From contig JAEHOE010000007.1 in the NCBI GenBank assembly GCA_016858145.1, positions 744,001-808,000 on the forward strand: 64,000 nucleotides of DNA, written 5' to 3'. This DNA is from Edaphochlamys debaryana. Lineage: Eukaryota > Chlorophyta > Chlorophyceae > Chlamydomonadales. Below the pieces are notes generated by a model that was given only the letters and a program-made list of their open reading frames with translations, did no database searches and was not told the origin of the DNA. Positions 24,394 to 35,009 of the stretch are shown piece by piece. Numbering within the stretch: the first letter of the stretch is position 1; every line of letters begins with the position of its first letter. The translations under genes were made by a program, and so were the position numbers.

Positions 24394-27293
24394 ATGGCCC
24401 CTGCCTCGCCGGCGACCCTCACGGCGCGGCTGAGGGAGGCCCTGCCCAACGCGCGGGACCTCCACGAGGCATTCCCCGCCATCCCGCCCGGTGCGTGCGG
24501 GGGCCCTCCTCCTGGCTAGCACGCTCCCTCCCTGCAAACTGGGGTGTGCGGGAGGGCCATCGCCGCAGACCGCTTGGGGCTTGACCCCAGTGCATCCCTC
24601 ACGTACAGCCCGCGTCCGCGACCTCGTGACTGCGGTGCGGGGCGCCGCCCTAAGCCGCTCCAAGCCTTCTTTCCAGCGCACACCTGATGTGCTACCCTCT
24701 TCCACGCTCCCCGTGACCCGCACGCACACAGGCCGGGTCATTCGCTGCGCCAACCCCTCCGCGACGCGGCCCGAGGACGTGGACTTCCTGCTGGGCGAGC
24801 TGCGCGTGCGCGACCTGGTGAGGCGTAGGCGGCAGGGCGTTGACGGGGCTGGACAGGGGGCGGATTTGGGACGGAATGTGCGCACTCCGGTTGCGGAGGT
24901 CTTCCGTAGATATCGGTTGAGCGCATACTGGGTTGGGCCTGGTGGAGCGGTTGACGGTGCCCTTCGGCTGAGGTTGGGCCTGCTGGGGCGTACGAGAGGA
25001 GCAGGCGGTGCTCGGCCCTACGTCAGGTGTCGTGCGGGCCGCTGCAAGGGAGCAGAGGAAAGGGTCGCCCATCGGCCATAGCACGTCGTGGGGGGAGCGT
25101 GCAGGGGGTTGCATGGCGTATCATCTCGGTCGTCGTGATGCTCTCCACACTTTCCGCCCGCCCGCCCTCCTTCCGCCCGTCCCGGCGCCCTCTCCTTCCC
25201 CCACAGATCGACCTCCGCGCACGCGAGGAGATGGCGGAGGACGACCCCGGCTCTGTGCTCATGGGGAGGGCGGTGATCAGGAACTACGCGCGCGGGTGGC
25301 TGGTGCCGGGGCAGGTGCGGGCGTGGGCGTGTGGGGCCCTCGTTTTACCGTATGCTGTAGGACTAGGGCATAGCCGCGCGCCCGTCCACCCTGCAGTGCC
25401 GCAACCCCGCCTTCCTCGGCGCCCGTGCCCGGCAGTGCTGCAAGCCCGCCTTCGGCGGCCCCCGGTGACCCCGCTTCCCCAACCCCAACCCCCTGCTGCC
25501 CCGCAGTTGTTCCTTAAACACGACGAGCCGCCCCAGGACCCCACGCCGCTGTCCTCCTACGACCCCGACCCCTCCGCCTCTACCTCCACCTCAACCGCCG
25601 CGCCCTCCCACGCCGTCTCCACGCTCTCCACAGCTGCCGCCGCCCTCGCCTCGGAGGGCGACCGGCCCGAGCCCTCGCACGACTCCCAGCCTCCGCTCAG
25701 CTCCTCGCAGCCGTCAGGTGGGGCTCCGCACGGCTCATGGGCGTAGCATGCACAGCACGCACGTCGCGGGCGTCTCTCGGCAACTGCATTCCCATCCCCG
25801 CAGTGGCACTGCACGCCGCTCACAGATACAGCGCACTGCCTCAGCCGATCCCGACCTATCACCCTCCTGACCCCCCTGACCCGCATCCACCTCGCCCCTC
25901 CCACCCCAGGGGAGGCCTCGTCTCGTTCCGGGGCGTCACGTGCCCCCGCCCGTCCCGTGCTTATACGGCACCACGTGTCGCTGCTGGAGCGCGGGCGGTA
26001 CTACATGTGCCTGGCCGGCCGCATCCCCGCCACAACCACCGTGCAGGCGCTGCTCACCAACTTCGGTGAGCACGGGGACGGGGCGTGGTATCGCCTGCTC
26101 AGTCACCAGCCTAGCCCAGCAGCTGAGCACACCAGCTGACCACACGGGGCTACATGCCGACAGCAGTCTGGCCGCCCCCCCTCTATGACTCGTCTCTCTC
26201 TTGAGTCGACTACCCCCGCTGCAACCCTGCTGCTCCCCCTGGCCCGCAGTCTCCAAGCCCGCCGCGCGTGCCCTGCTGCTCCCCTACGTCAACGGTGGCG
26301 GGCTGCAGCTCATGTACGAGATGCTGCTGGACAGCGCGCAGCCCGAGATCCGCAAGGTGGGTGTTGAGGCTGTATGCACAGCAGCCAGCAAGCGGCCTAT
26401 GAACTCCGTTGGCTGACCTCTAGCCGGGCCCGCTACCTTCCCCGCTCTGCACCCCTGCCCCCAACGCCCTCACGTCTCCCAAACCTTCCCCACGACCTCA
26501 CCTCACACCCCAACGCCCCCAACGCCCAGTACCTCCCCGCCTCCCTCTCCCTTCCCCCCTCCCCTCCCAGGTCATGGAGGTGCTGCTGGACGCCTCCGAG
26601 GCCCGCCACGCGGTGCTGTTCTTCTGCCGCGCGGGGAAGGACCGCACGGGCCTGGTGGCGGCGGCGGTGCTGGCGGTGGCGGGGGCGAGCGAGGAGCAGA
26701 TCGTGGCGGACTACACGCGGTGGGGCCTGGGGACTGGGCCTGGGGTTTGGGCCTGGGGAAGGGGTCTGGGCCTGGGTCTGGGCCTGGGGGTGGCCGGGTG
26801 CAGCTGGGAGGGCTCCGTCGGCGCCGTGACCCGCCTCGAACCAGCCCCAACCCCCTCCACCCCCAAGCCACACCCACACACCCCTACCCCCGGCTCTCCT
26901 CACACCCCTCCCCACCCCCAGCTCCGACGCCTTCCACCGGGTGGCCCTGGCGGGCCTGGAGAAGCGGGAGGAGCTGGCCGGGCTGGACAGGGCCAAGTTC
27001 GAGCGCGCGCCGCCCGAGGCCATGCGGGCGACGCTCGAGTACGTGCGGCGGAGGTGCGTGCGAGGGTTTGGGGGGCCCTCAGCGGGGGCCTGCGCGGGAG
27101 AGGCTGGGTGCTGGTGACGGGTCCTCGGGTGCGATGCTCGGTTGGAAGCAAGGGCAGGGGAGACTCACGCCCGTCCCCTTTCGGTTGCCCCAGGTACGGC
27201 TCGTTCTCGGGCTACCTGACCCACATCGGTTTCGGACCCGAAAAGCAGCGGCGGCTGAGGGAGCTGCTGCTGAGCAGCGACCCGCAGCAGTGA
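24394..27293 (+). CDS. CX5R protein phosphatase, Y_phosphatase3-like
   Basis: Exons 24394-24490, 24730-24815 region (acceptor before 24732; exon 24732-24817), 25207-25314, 25507-25717, 25910-26065, 26250-26356, 26571-26719, 26922-27053, 27194-27293; 381 aa. The order matches the family of single-domain tyrosine/dual-specificity phosphatases with a GKDRTG loop. An N-terminal NARDLHEA stretch is followed by RVIRCANPS, a strand ending in IDLRAREE, and late in the protein the P-loop CRAGKDRTG (Cys274 to Arg280). A Ser/Thr/Pro-rich insertion (exon 4, about residues 98-167) separates the halves. The residue before the catalytic Cys is Phe where the family normally has His. The C-terminal helices, with YGSFSGYLTHIGF, fit the family ending. 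Substrate could be phosphoprotein or phosphoinositide. The start was taken at the first in-frame ATG; an upstream exon is possible, as an acceptor-like site lies just before it. Confidence 0.82.
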
Positions 27294-28731
27294 GGGCAGG
27301 TTGGCGGAGGCCTGTTGGGGACAAGGGATTGCCAAGGGAGCAGCTGCAAGGGCAGCGGGAGGCAGGCGCCAAGAGGGGGCCACGAGGGCGGACCTTGAAG
27401 CAGCTGCAGCTGCAGCGGCTGCGGCTGCGGCTGCGGCTGCGGCCGCGGCACGGCTGCCAGTGTTTTGGCTCGGCGCAGCAAGGAAGAGCGTGCGGCGGTG
27501 GCCGGAGCGTTGGCTGGAGCACGGCCCGGAAGCCCCGGAAGCCGTGTGAGGGGCTGGTGGAGGATGCGGCTGTGCCTTGCGCCATGTTAGCAACGGCAGA
27601 GGGCTGCGAAAGCAGTAACAGGTGGGCAAAGAAGTGGGTCAGGCCCCCGGAGGCTCACTCCTGACCAGGCAGCATGGCTCTGTGAGGGGGCGCTTGAGGC
27701 CTCGCAGCAGCCTCATTGTGGCTGCCCACAGCAGCGCGCGGCGGCTGCCGGCAATGGGCATGGGGTGCTGCCAGACTGGCAGCTTCAGGAGCGCCGCCAA
27801 GAGCCGGGGGAGGCGCTGTCAAGCGGAAGTACGCCGCGTGGCCTGTACACTAGCATGCAATGTCTCGCACTTGCGCCGAGAGTTGCGTTATGGCGCAGAG
27901 CGAGGATGGGGTAAAGCGTTCCTGCGGCTGTGTTTCATACGTGGTGGCAAGCTTCCTTATGACATGGCTCCCGAACCTTCCTCCGAACTTGTTGATAACA
28001 AGTTGCTGATGCTGCAGCGAGAACAGCGGGGGACAATGTGTCGAGGTATGCTACTACCGGTATGCTAGGCGGCTTTCGCGGGATTCCCGCAGACGGGGCA
28101 GGGTGGATTGGATGATATGGTGGTGTCGAGGTAGCGGGGGGCTGATGCGCGCAGGTGGCCCTGGCGCACTGTACTCGCAGGGGCCGTGCAGCGTAGCCAG
28201 GGTGACGACGACGAGGGATGCAGCTGAGCGCATCTAAGCTGTGCGCGACACAATAGGAGTGTGTTACTTATTATTCCTAGGCCATCTTGTGGTGCCGCGG
28301 AGGTGGCCCTGGGGCTGTGAAGCTTCCTGCGCTGTGTGCGAGGGAGTCGGGCTCAAGGCGGGAATGCTACGGCATGTTGCACGCCTCTCTCCGGGACCCG
28401 GTACGTGCTCGCACTCTCCCGCGAGTCCCGCCCTTGGCATGCCGCAACCCGCAAGTCAGACATGTAAGCCGCCATCGGCCCAGCCATGCACTGCGTGCTC
28501 CGTGGGCAGAACCAGACAGCCGGGGCGATGGTTACCGACCCAGCCTCACCGCACCCATAACATCCTCCCAGGAGTGAGCTTCCCATCCTTTCCTTGGCCC
28601 ACGTCTGCCCTAGGCCAAACCAGCCGCAACCCCCAGCACCTACCTACAATCCGTCCCACTGCAGCCTACCCCGCTAACCTCGATCCGCCTGCCGTCCACC
28701 TGGTCTTCCGCGCCCTAAGCACACCGCCCGC
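27294..28731. other. gene-free stretch between convergent genes
   Basis: This lies between the 3' ends of the phosphatase (plus) and the AT-hook gene (minus). A plus-strand TGTAA motif at 28463-28467 is a possible polyadenylation signal. A dispersed repeat copy lies at 28169-28232. A GCTGCAGCTGCAGCGGCTGCGG-type trinucleotide run lies near 27398-27450. No coding region supported. Confidence 0.5.
28169..28232. repeat. dispersed repeat, copy 2
   Basis: Partner of 23024-23083, same orientation, sharing CGCAGGGGCCGTGCAGCGTA, GACGACGACG and GGATGCAGCTGA in the same order. Confidence 0.7.
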
Positions 28732-31213
28732 TCAAGCCCAGTCACTCGCTTTCGCCCCCGTCCCCGCCCCCGCCCGCAGCATCTGCGACTCAATGGCCCG
28801 CGTCAGCATCAGCACCGTCTCCAGAGCCGACATGCTCTCCGCCCGCTCCTGGAGGGCCGCCTCGGCCAGCCGGACCTGGGGAATGAGTTGAGGGACAGTT
28901 GAAGAACAGGGAGGCCAGAGGGAGGGTTGAGAGCCGGAGGACAGGGCAAAGAGCTGCGGCAAGGGTGCGGCAAAGTTGGCAGGCAGGGGTAGCCAGCATC
29001 TCGGCAAGCACGCGTTGCGGCACAGACGTCTTCTGCTCGCAACCCCTCCTCTCCCACCGCCCCACCACCCAGCTCGCCTGCTGCAGCCGCGCCCTCCACT
29101 CGCGCGTCTCCAGCGCCTGCTCGCCCTCCTCCTCCGCCACCGCCTCCGCCTCCCCCATGATTTCGTCCAGGGCCGCACGCGTCTGGTTGGAAACCCGCCC
29201 CGCGTGCTCCAGCAGCTCCATCACGGTAGACTTGAAGTCGGGCAGCGGCACCGCCTCCGCCGCCAACGCCGCCGCCGCCGCCTGCCGCGACTCCGCCAGC
29301 GCCGCCGCCGCCGTGAACACGTCGACGTCGAGCATGCCGCCGGTGAATGCCGTACGCAGCCGCGCCGCCGCCTCAGCGCGCCGCCGCTCCGGGTCGCGAA
29401 GCGCCGCCGCCATGGCGGCGGCGGCGCCTCCGTCGCCCTCGCCGGCCGCGGCGGCGGCGGCCTCCGCCGCCTCGGCGCCGCCGCCCAGGATGCCAAGCAC
29501 GTCGTCCAGCAGCCGCTCCGCTGCCGTACTCGTACGGCGCTGGAAGATGTACTTCAGCGCGCGGTACAGCGCCGCGATCCGCTCCACGCCCGCCGGGTCC
29601 TGCTTCATCCGTAGCGCGGTTTCGTACCGGCTCTCCAGCAGTACGAGCATTGCCTCGTCCACCTCAGGCTCAGCTGCCTGCAGCTTCGCCTCCAGTTCCG
29701 CCCCGCTGGCGGCCAGGAGCTCCACCAGCAGACCCACGCGCCGCTGCGCCGCCGCCTCGGCGGCGGCGGGGTCGTCATCCTCGCCTGCGTCGTCGCCAGC
29801 GCCGGGGCCGGCACCAGGGGAAGAGGCCGAGGCCGAGGTGTAGGGGGGTGACGGGGAGGAATCGTCGAAGCCAGGGAGCTCATCCACGTACATGGAGGTG
29901 GGCGCGGCGGGCCGTGGCGGCGGCGGCGGCGGTGGCGGCGGTGGTGGCGGCGGCGGCGCAGCGGCAGCCACAGCCGCGGCCGGGGCAGGCGCGGCGGGCT
30001 TGCGCTTGCCCCACTGCCCCCACGCGCGCTTCGGCTGCGCCCCAGCCGCGGCCTCGCCCTGTCCCTGGCCGCTCGTGCTGGACCCGGTCCCCGAATCTCC
30101 CGCCGCCGCCGCCTGCTGCGCTGGCTCCACCTCCGCCGGCCGCCGGGCTGCCTCCATGGTGAGGGGGTTGGGCGTGGGGTAGAGCCCCTGCCTGGCCCGC
30201 TGGAACGCCTCCTCCACGTAAGCCCCCGCGTCCACCTGGTTGGCCAACGCGATCAGCTTGTCGTAATCCAGATCCTCCTCCTCGCCCAGATCCGGCTCCG
30301 CGACGGCGGAGCCAGATCCAGATGCAGATCCAGAGGTTCCGGGTGGGGAGCCGGCCGCGCTACCGCTGCTGCTGCTGGGGCCTGGGGCGGGCCTGGCCTC
30401 CGCGTTAACCCCGCGGCCCCTGCCGCTGGCGGCGGCTGCCGCGCCGACGGCGGCAGCGGCGGCGGCGGCAGGCCCTGACGCCAGCAGCTGAGCGATCTGA
30501 TCGGGATCCAGATCCTCAAGCTCCTCCGGCAGTGTAGATAGGTCCGGGAGGTCCTCGAAGTCCATGGCATCGAGTTTGAACGTCTCGCCCTTTGCTGCGT
30601 CGGGCAGGGGGATCGACATAATGTCCTCCAGGCGAAGCTGGGAGGGGTCAGCCGGGAGCCTGACGGTCGGCTCCGGAGGGCTGGCGGTGGCGGCGGCGGC
30701 GGCGGGTGGTGGCGGCTCGGGGCCGAAGGCTTTGCGTGGCCTGGGGGAAGAGGCGGTGGAGGTGGAGGTAGCCTCCGCCGGTTGCTTGGGCGGGCGGCCC
30801 CGCCGCTTGGGCGCCGCCGCGGCGTCGGCTGACCCCGACGAGGTCAACGGTTTTGGAGGCGGCGGCTCGGGGCCGAAGACTTTGCGGGGCCGGCCTCTGG
30901 GCTTGGCGGCGGCATCGCCGTCACCGACGCTGCCTGGGCTGGCCCCGGCGGACCCCTCATCAGGACCGGGCCCGTCTGTGCTAACCCGCTTGGCGGCACA
31001 CGGGACCAGGACGCTGCCGTTGCGCCGGCAAAGCCTGCTGCTGTAACAGCTGAAGGGGCTACATGAAGCCGTTAGGGAGGGGGGCTTGGGCGCCGAGCGC
31101 ATTGCAGCGGGAGCCCCCCCGGGGCCGGCGACCGCTCCGCTGGGCGGCAGACCCGCCACGCGTTCGCCGCAGCTCGGCGTCAGGGCCCAGCCCGGCAGCG
31201 CCGAGAGGCGCAT
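28732..31213 (-). CDS. putative plastid protein with AT-hooks and PALE CRESS-like C-terminus
   Basis: Two exons, 31213-29069 and 28875-28732 (minus strand), phase 0 junction, 762 aa. The N-terminal about 75 residues are rich in Ser/Arg/Ala with few acidic residues and end near VLVPCAAKR, as in an algal chloroplast transit peptide. Residues 104-111 (KPRGRPRK) and 136-143 (KRRGRPPK) are AT-hook DNA-binding motifs, each near a copy of the phrase FGPEPPPP. A long low-complexity middle with poly-Pro (about 420-433) follows. From about 490 to the end the protein is helical and conserved-looking: EVDEAMLVLLESRYETAL, then YRALKYIFQRRTSTAAERLL, then near the end VRLAEAALQERAES. This order resembles, from memory, the land-plant chloroplast protein PALE CRESS, needed for plastid rRNA and ribosome assembly. 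That assignment is tentative. In-frame Met38 is an alternative start. The gene is divergent from the membrane protein at 31683. Confidence 0.75.
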
Positions 31214-31682
31214 CCTGACTGAACAGCAGGAACGCGTGTCACCACCTTAGCTGTGATGCCCTCGGCGTGCTAGGCGGCTGGCGGCCAATTAGATGGGATG
31301 TCCCGGAAGCAACCACCGCGCAGGGGTTCTACAGGAGCTGCACAGGCGCGGGTAAGGGATGCCGAGCGTTGCAGCGATGTATTGGTGTGCCAAACACGCC
31401 CCAACCAGACTGGGATGCGGCAAGCGCTGGGCGTGCGGTTATGCTCGAGCGTTCTTGGCTTTACGCGCGTTACCTGGCAGTAAATGTTAAATTACCACAT
31501 CCAGCGTCGCCGGCCTCCCGAGGACCTTCCCGTCCAACAGCTCATGCCCGTCTTTCGGTCCGGATTAGGCCCGTGGAGCCGGAACCTTCCCGCCTAAACG
31601 CCTCGACAAACGGTCACAGAAGCCGCAGCTATGTGTCCACGAACACGCCCCTAGTTGCCTTGTTTTCCTGCTTGGCACTCGC
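31214..31682. promoter_or_regulatory. intergenic region between divergent genes
   Basis: These 469 bp separate the start codons of two head-to-head genes and must hold both 5' untranslated regions and promoters. No TATA box or known element stands out. Confidence 0.4.
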
Positions 31683-33777
31683 ATGGCTAGCATGGCTTCA
31701 GCACACGCCAAAGGCCGCCCAGCTCGTTTTCTTGCTGCTCTTGTAGCCTGTCTCGTCCTAGCTAGCCACGCTGCTTGCGCAACTGCGCAGCAGCTCGATG
31801 ACACCGGCCCGTTTGTCCCCCGCTTGAGACGAGAGCTTCAGCAGCAGCCAGCTCCCAAGAACGGTAACAGCACAGACAGTGGCTCTGGTGGTGGGAGCCG
31901 GACTGACCCTGCTCGCGTGACTGGTGAGTCGATGGCCGGGCGTGTGGTCCCCGTTCAGGCCCACGCAGTTTGCCCAACGGCCGCCCCCCCCCTCCCTGTC
32001 GCAGGTGCCCTCGCGCTCTACTCCCTTTTCGGAGTCTTTGTGTTCTCAAGCGTTAGCACATGCATCATAGGTCAGTGCAGGGGAACTTCCCGGGGGCCCT
32101 CCCGTCAGTTTGCCCCACCCCGCCCTCGGCCCCCCAACTCTGCCGGCCCCTGCCTGTGCTTCCTGCCCCCGCCCAGGCATCATCGTGACTCTGCAGTGGC
32201 CGAACCCACGCGCCTGCTGCTACCGTGTGCCGCACAGCGACCTCCCAAGCAGCGAGAGCTGCGGGTGCTGCGCTTTACATCGGCTTAATATAGGTGCGAA
32301 TCCCAACCGTTGGGAAGGTGCTATTGCCCTCGGCCATGGTCCACGGCCTGGTCGCCCTTGCTAGGCAGCGAGCTTCTGGCGCCTGGAACCGGGAGCGATT
32401 CGGGGCAGCTCTCACCTGTGCAAATCCTTCTTTCCCCGAGTCCCCGTTCTTTTGCCCCCGAGCTGCCCCCGAGCCCTGTCACCTCTCAGACCCTGTCCTT
32501 GAGCCCTGTCCCCTTCTCCCTGTCCCTCTCCCGAACCGTCAGGGTTCTCTGTGACATGGCTCGCCCTATTAGTCCTCCTGGTGAGATGGTGGCCTGCCTT
32601 CTCTGCTGCATCCTCGGACTGGCGTAGGCGGAGCACCGATGCCGGATAGCCGTGTTAGACAGTTGTCCTTGCGGCGGTCAAGCCCCGGCCCTGTGCCCAT
32701 GCATATACCGTCTACCGGTACCAACCTTTCTGCCTCCTGACGTGGCATGCAGGTCTTGGCCTTCATCGTGTATCTCATCGCGGCGGCTGCCGTACTAGCG
32801 ATCCTGCACGCCGCCATCGCGTACCGCATTGTACGGCAGCTGAAGCAGTCGTACATTGAGCACGCGCAGCTGCAGATGCGGACCTTGGAGGCGGCGGGGG
32901 TCGGCGCGGGGATACCCGGGGCGCGGCCGCTGGCGACCCTTGTGGTGGGTGCGGGGCATGGTCATTTAGCGCGTGTGTCGGTGCATAGCGCCGTGTGTGG
33001 AAGACTGCGACATTCGTGTCAGGGCTGGGCGGGTGAGGGCGTGGCAACGGGGTCTTGGGGCACGGTCGCGCTCAGTGAAGCACCCGCTGTCGGCCGCTTG
33101 CCCACCCTAGCATCACCCCTCTCTACCCCCCGCCCCACGCCGCTTCCCCCCAGACCGGAGTGGCAGTGGATCAGCCGCTCCCCGGCGTACCGGTGCCCGG
33201 TTACGCCGTGATCTGCATCCCCATGTCGGTGGCAGTGGTGGAGTCCCAGCTGCAGACGCAGCTAAACTTCGAGGCGCGCGAGGCGCGGGAGCCGGGGGCA
33301 GCGTCGCCGAGGCTCGAGCGCATGCCGTCTTCGCCGCAGGGCGCTCTGCAGCCGCAGGGATCCCTGCAGCTGCAGGGCTCGCTAGGCCCGCAAAGCTCGC
33401 AGCCGCACCCACTGTCCAAAGCAAGCTTTGACGCGGCCTCTCCGTCAGGCGCGGGGCCCAGCGGCACGGGGACAGGGGCGGCGGCGGCAGCGGTTGCGGT
33501 TGCGGGGCTGCCGACGGCAGTTTCGCTGGCGTCTGCGGGGAGTATACCAACGCTGGCGTCACCAACGCTGCCGCAGCCGCCGGTTGCGCCGCAGCCGCCG
33601 CTGAGGCAAGGGTCGGCGCCAGTGCCGGCTCGACCGCCGCCGCCGCCGCCGGTGGGGGCGCAGCTGGCGTCGCCGGGCGGTGCGGGCCGGGCGGCTGAGG
33701 GCGTGGCGCCGTGGGCTTACCCTGGAGTTGGAGAGCCGGGATACACACGCCCTGGCTCGCAGTCGGCTCGGCACTAG
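31683..33777 (+). CDS. secretory-pathway membrane protein, unknown function
   Basis: Exons 31683-31923, 32005-32070, 32177-32293, 32543-32580, 32753-32944, 33154-33777; 425 aa with all phases joining. Residues 1-35 form a signal peptide with the hydrophobic core FLAALVACLVLASHAACA. A short Ser/Gly-rich segment follows. A first membrane segment lies at about 82-107 (LYSLFGVFVFSSV), then a loop with CC, C and CC cysteines, then a second membrane segment at about 143-178. The second segment is encoded by the end of a 38-nt exon and the start of the next, which supports that small exon. A basic helix (YRIVRQLKQSY) follows, then a conserved-looking IPMSVAVVESQL region and a Pro/Ala/Ser-rich C-terminal tail. 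I do not recognise a family. The donor of exon 5 could be 3 nt earlier. A second in-frame ATG lies at 31692. Confidence 0.72.
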
Positions 33778-35009
33778 CACCCCCAGTTGTGTGGGGAACG
33801 AGGCGGGGAGCACGGATGCTGACGGCGCACTGCCCTGAACAGCAAGGCCCCGAGCGGCATACACACACGAGGGGCTTAGAACGCTTCGTACGGGCACCCG
33901 TACGGAGGGAAGGTGGCGGGGCTCTGGACGCTGGGGCGTGCAACAGGCTGCTTGGCGAGGCGGGCTTGTTGTGCGCGGCTGTGCCGACAACCACGTCACA
34001 CGACAAGGGGGTCAGGATTGACTGCGGCTGGCTGCCGTCCAACGGTGTGCATCAGGGGACCAACAATGCAGTGGCAGGCTCAGACCGCTCGCCAAGCGGT
34101 TTCGCTGTTTCGAGCTCAACCGTCGGGTGCCATTAGAGACGGTGATGAGTGTCTCGGGGGTTGTTATGGATGCCCTCTCCGGGGTCGTCGGGTGGGGGGC
34201 GGTAAGGTGGGCCTAAGCGATGCAGGGCTGGTATTGTTCCAATACAGACTGCACTTGCGGAGGGGGTCGTAAGGGGCGAGGGCTGCCAAGGCAGACCGTG
34301 GGGCGACGTAGGCGACTTGCTGGTAGTAGGGAGGGTGGCATTCATGATGCAGTCTTGTATCCGTATCGGGATTGGCGGTCGTTGAGATCGGCGGCACGGA
34401 TGGCCAGGCATGCACGTGGTCTAGTACTGAAGGATCGTGTGGTCGTGGCACTGGCTATTACGTAGGAGTTATGCAGGTGTGGTTGGTTGATTGAGTGGTG
34501 TACTGCGGCTGCTGATCGGGATTAATGAAATCCTACCGGGAGTCAAGATTGTGACGCAAGCTTTCCATGAACGGGGTGGCGCGGACTTGATGACGGCGAC
34601 CAGTCTGTCGAGCTGTGTATTGGAATCGTGACTTCGTGAGACTTGTGTAACCAAGCGTTACAGACATACAGAGATCACGTGCATCTTGCAGGTCGCAACT
34701 CAAGCCACGCCACATCACAGCGCACGCATTGGGGCCTTGGCATCTCCTTCGCACGCGCACGCCTCCTTTAAAGCAGTATACCCTAGACGCCTGGAGCGGA
34801 CAGGGCTCTTGCCGACCGCTCCCGTCTGCCCGCTCTCCGACAGTTCTCTCTGCTGAGTCATCCCGCGCACACCGCTTACAAGCACCGCGCGCTAAGCACA
34901 CGCAGCCCACCTGCACAACCCTGCCTCTCTCCGACACTGTCGAGCACTACCCGGGGAGAAGACTCTCGGGTAGCAAGTATTGACATGGGAACGCCACACC
35001 TCTGCTGCC
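33778..35009. other. gene-free stretch between convergent genes
   Basis: It contains the 3' untranslated regions of the membrane protein gene (plus) and the PAN-like gene (minus). A plus-strand TGTAA at about 34646-34650 is a candidate polyadenylation signal. No exon supported. Confidence 0.45.
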
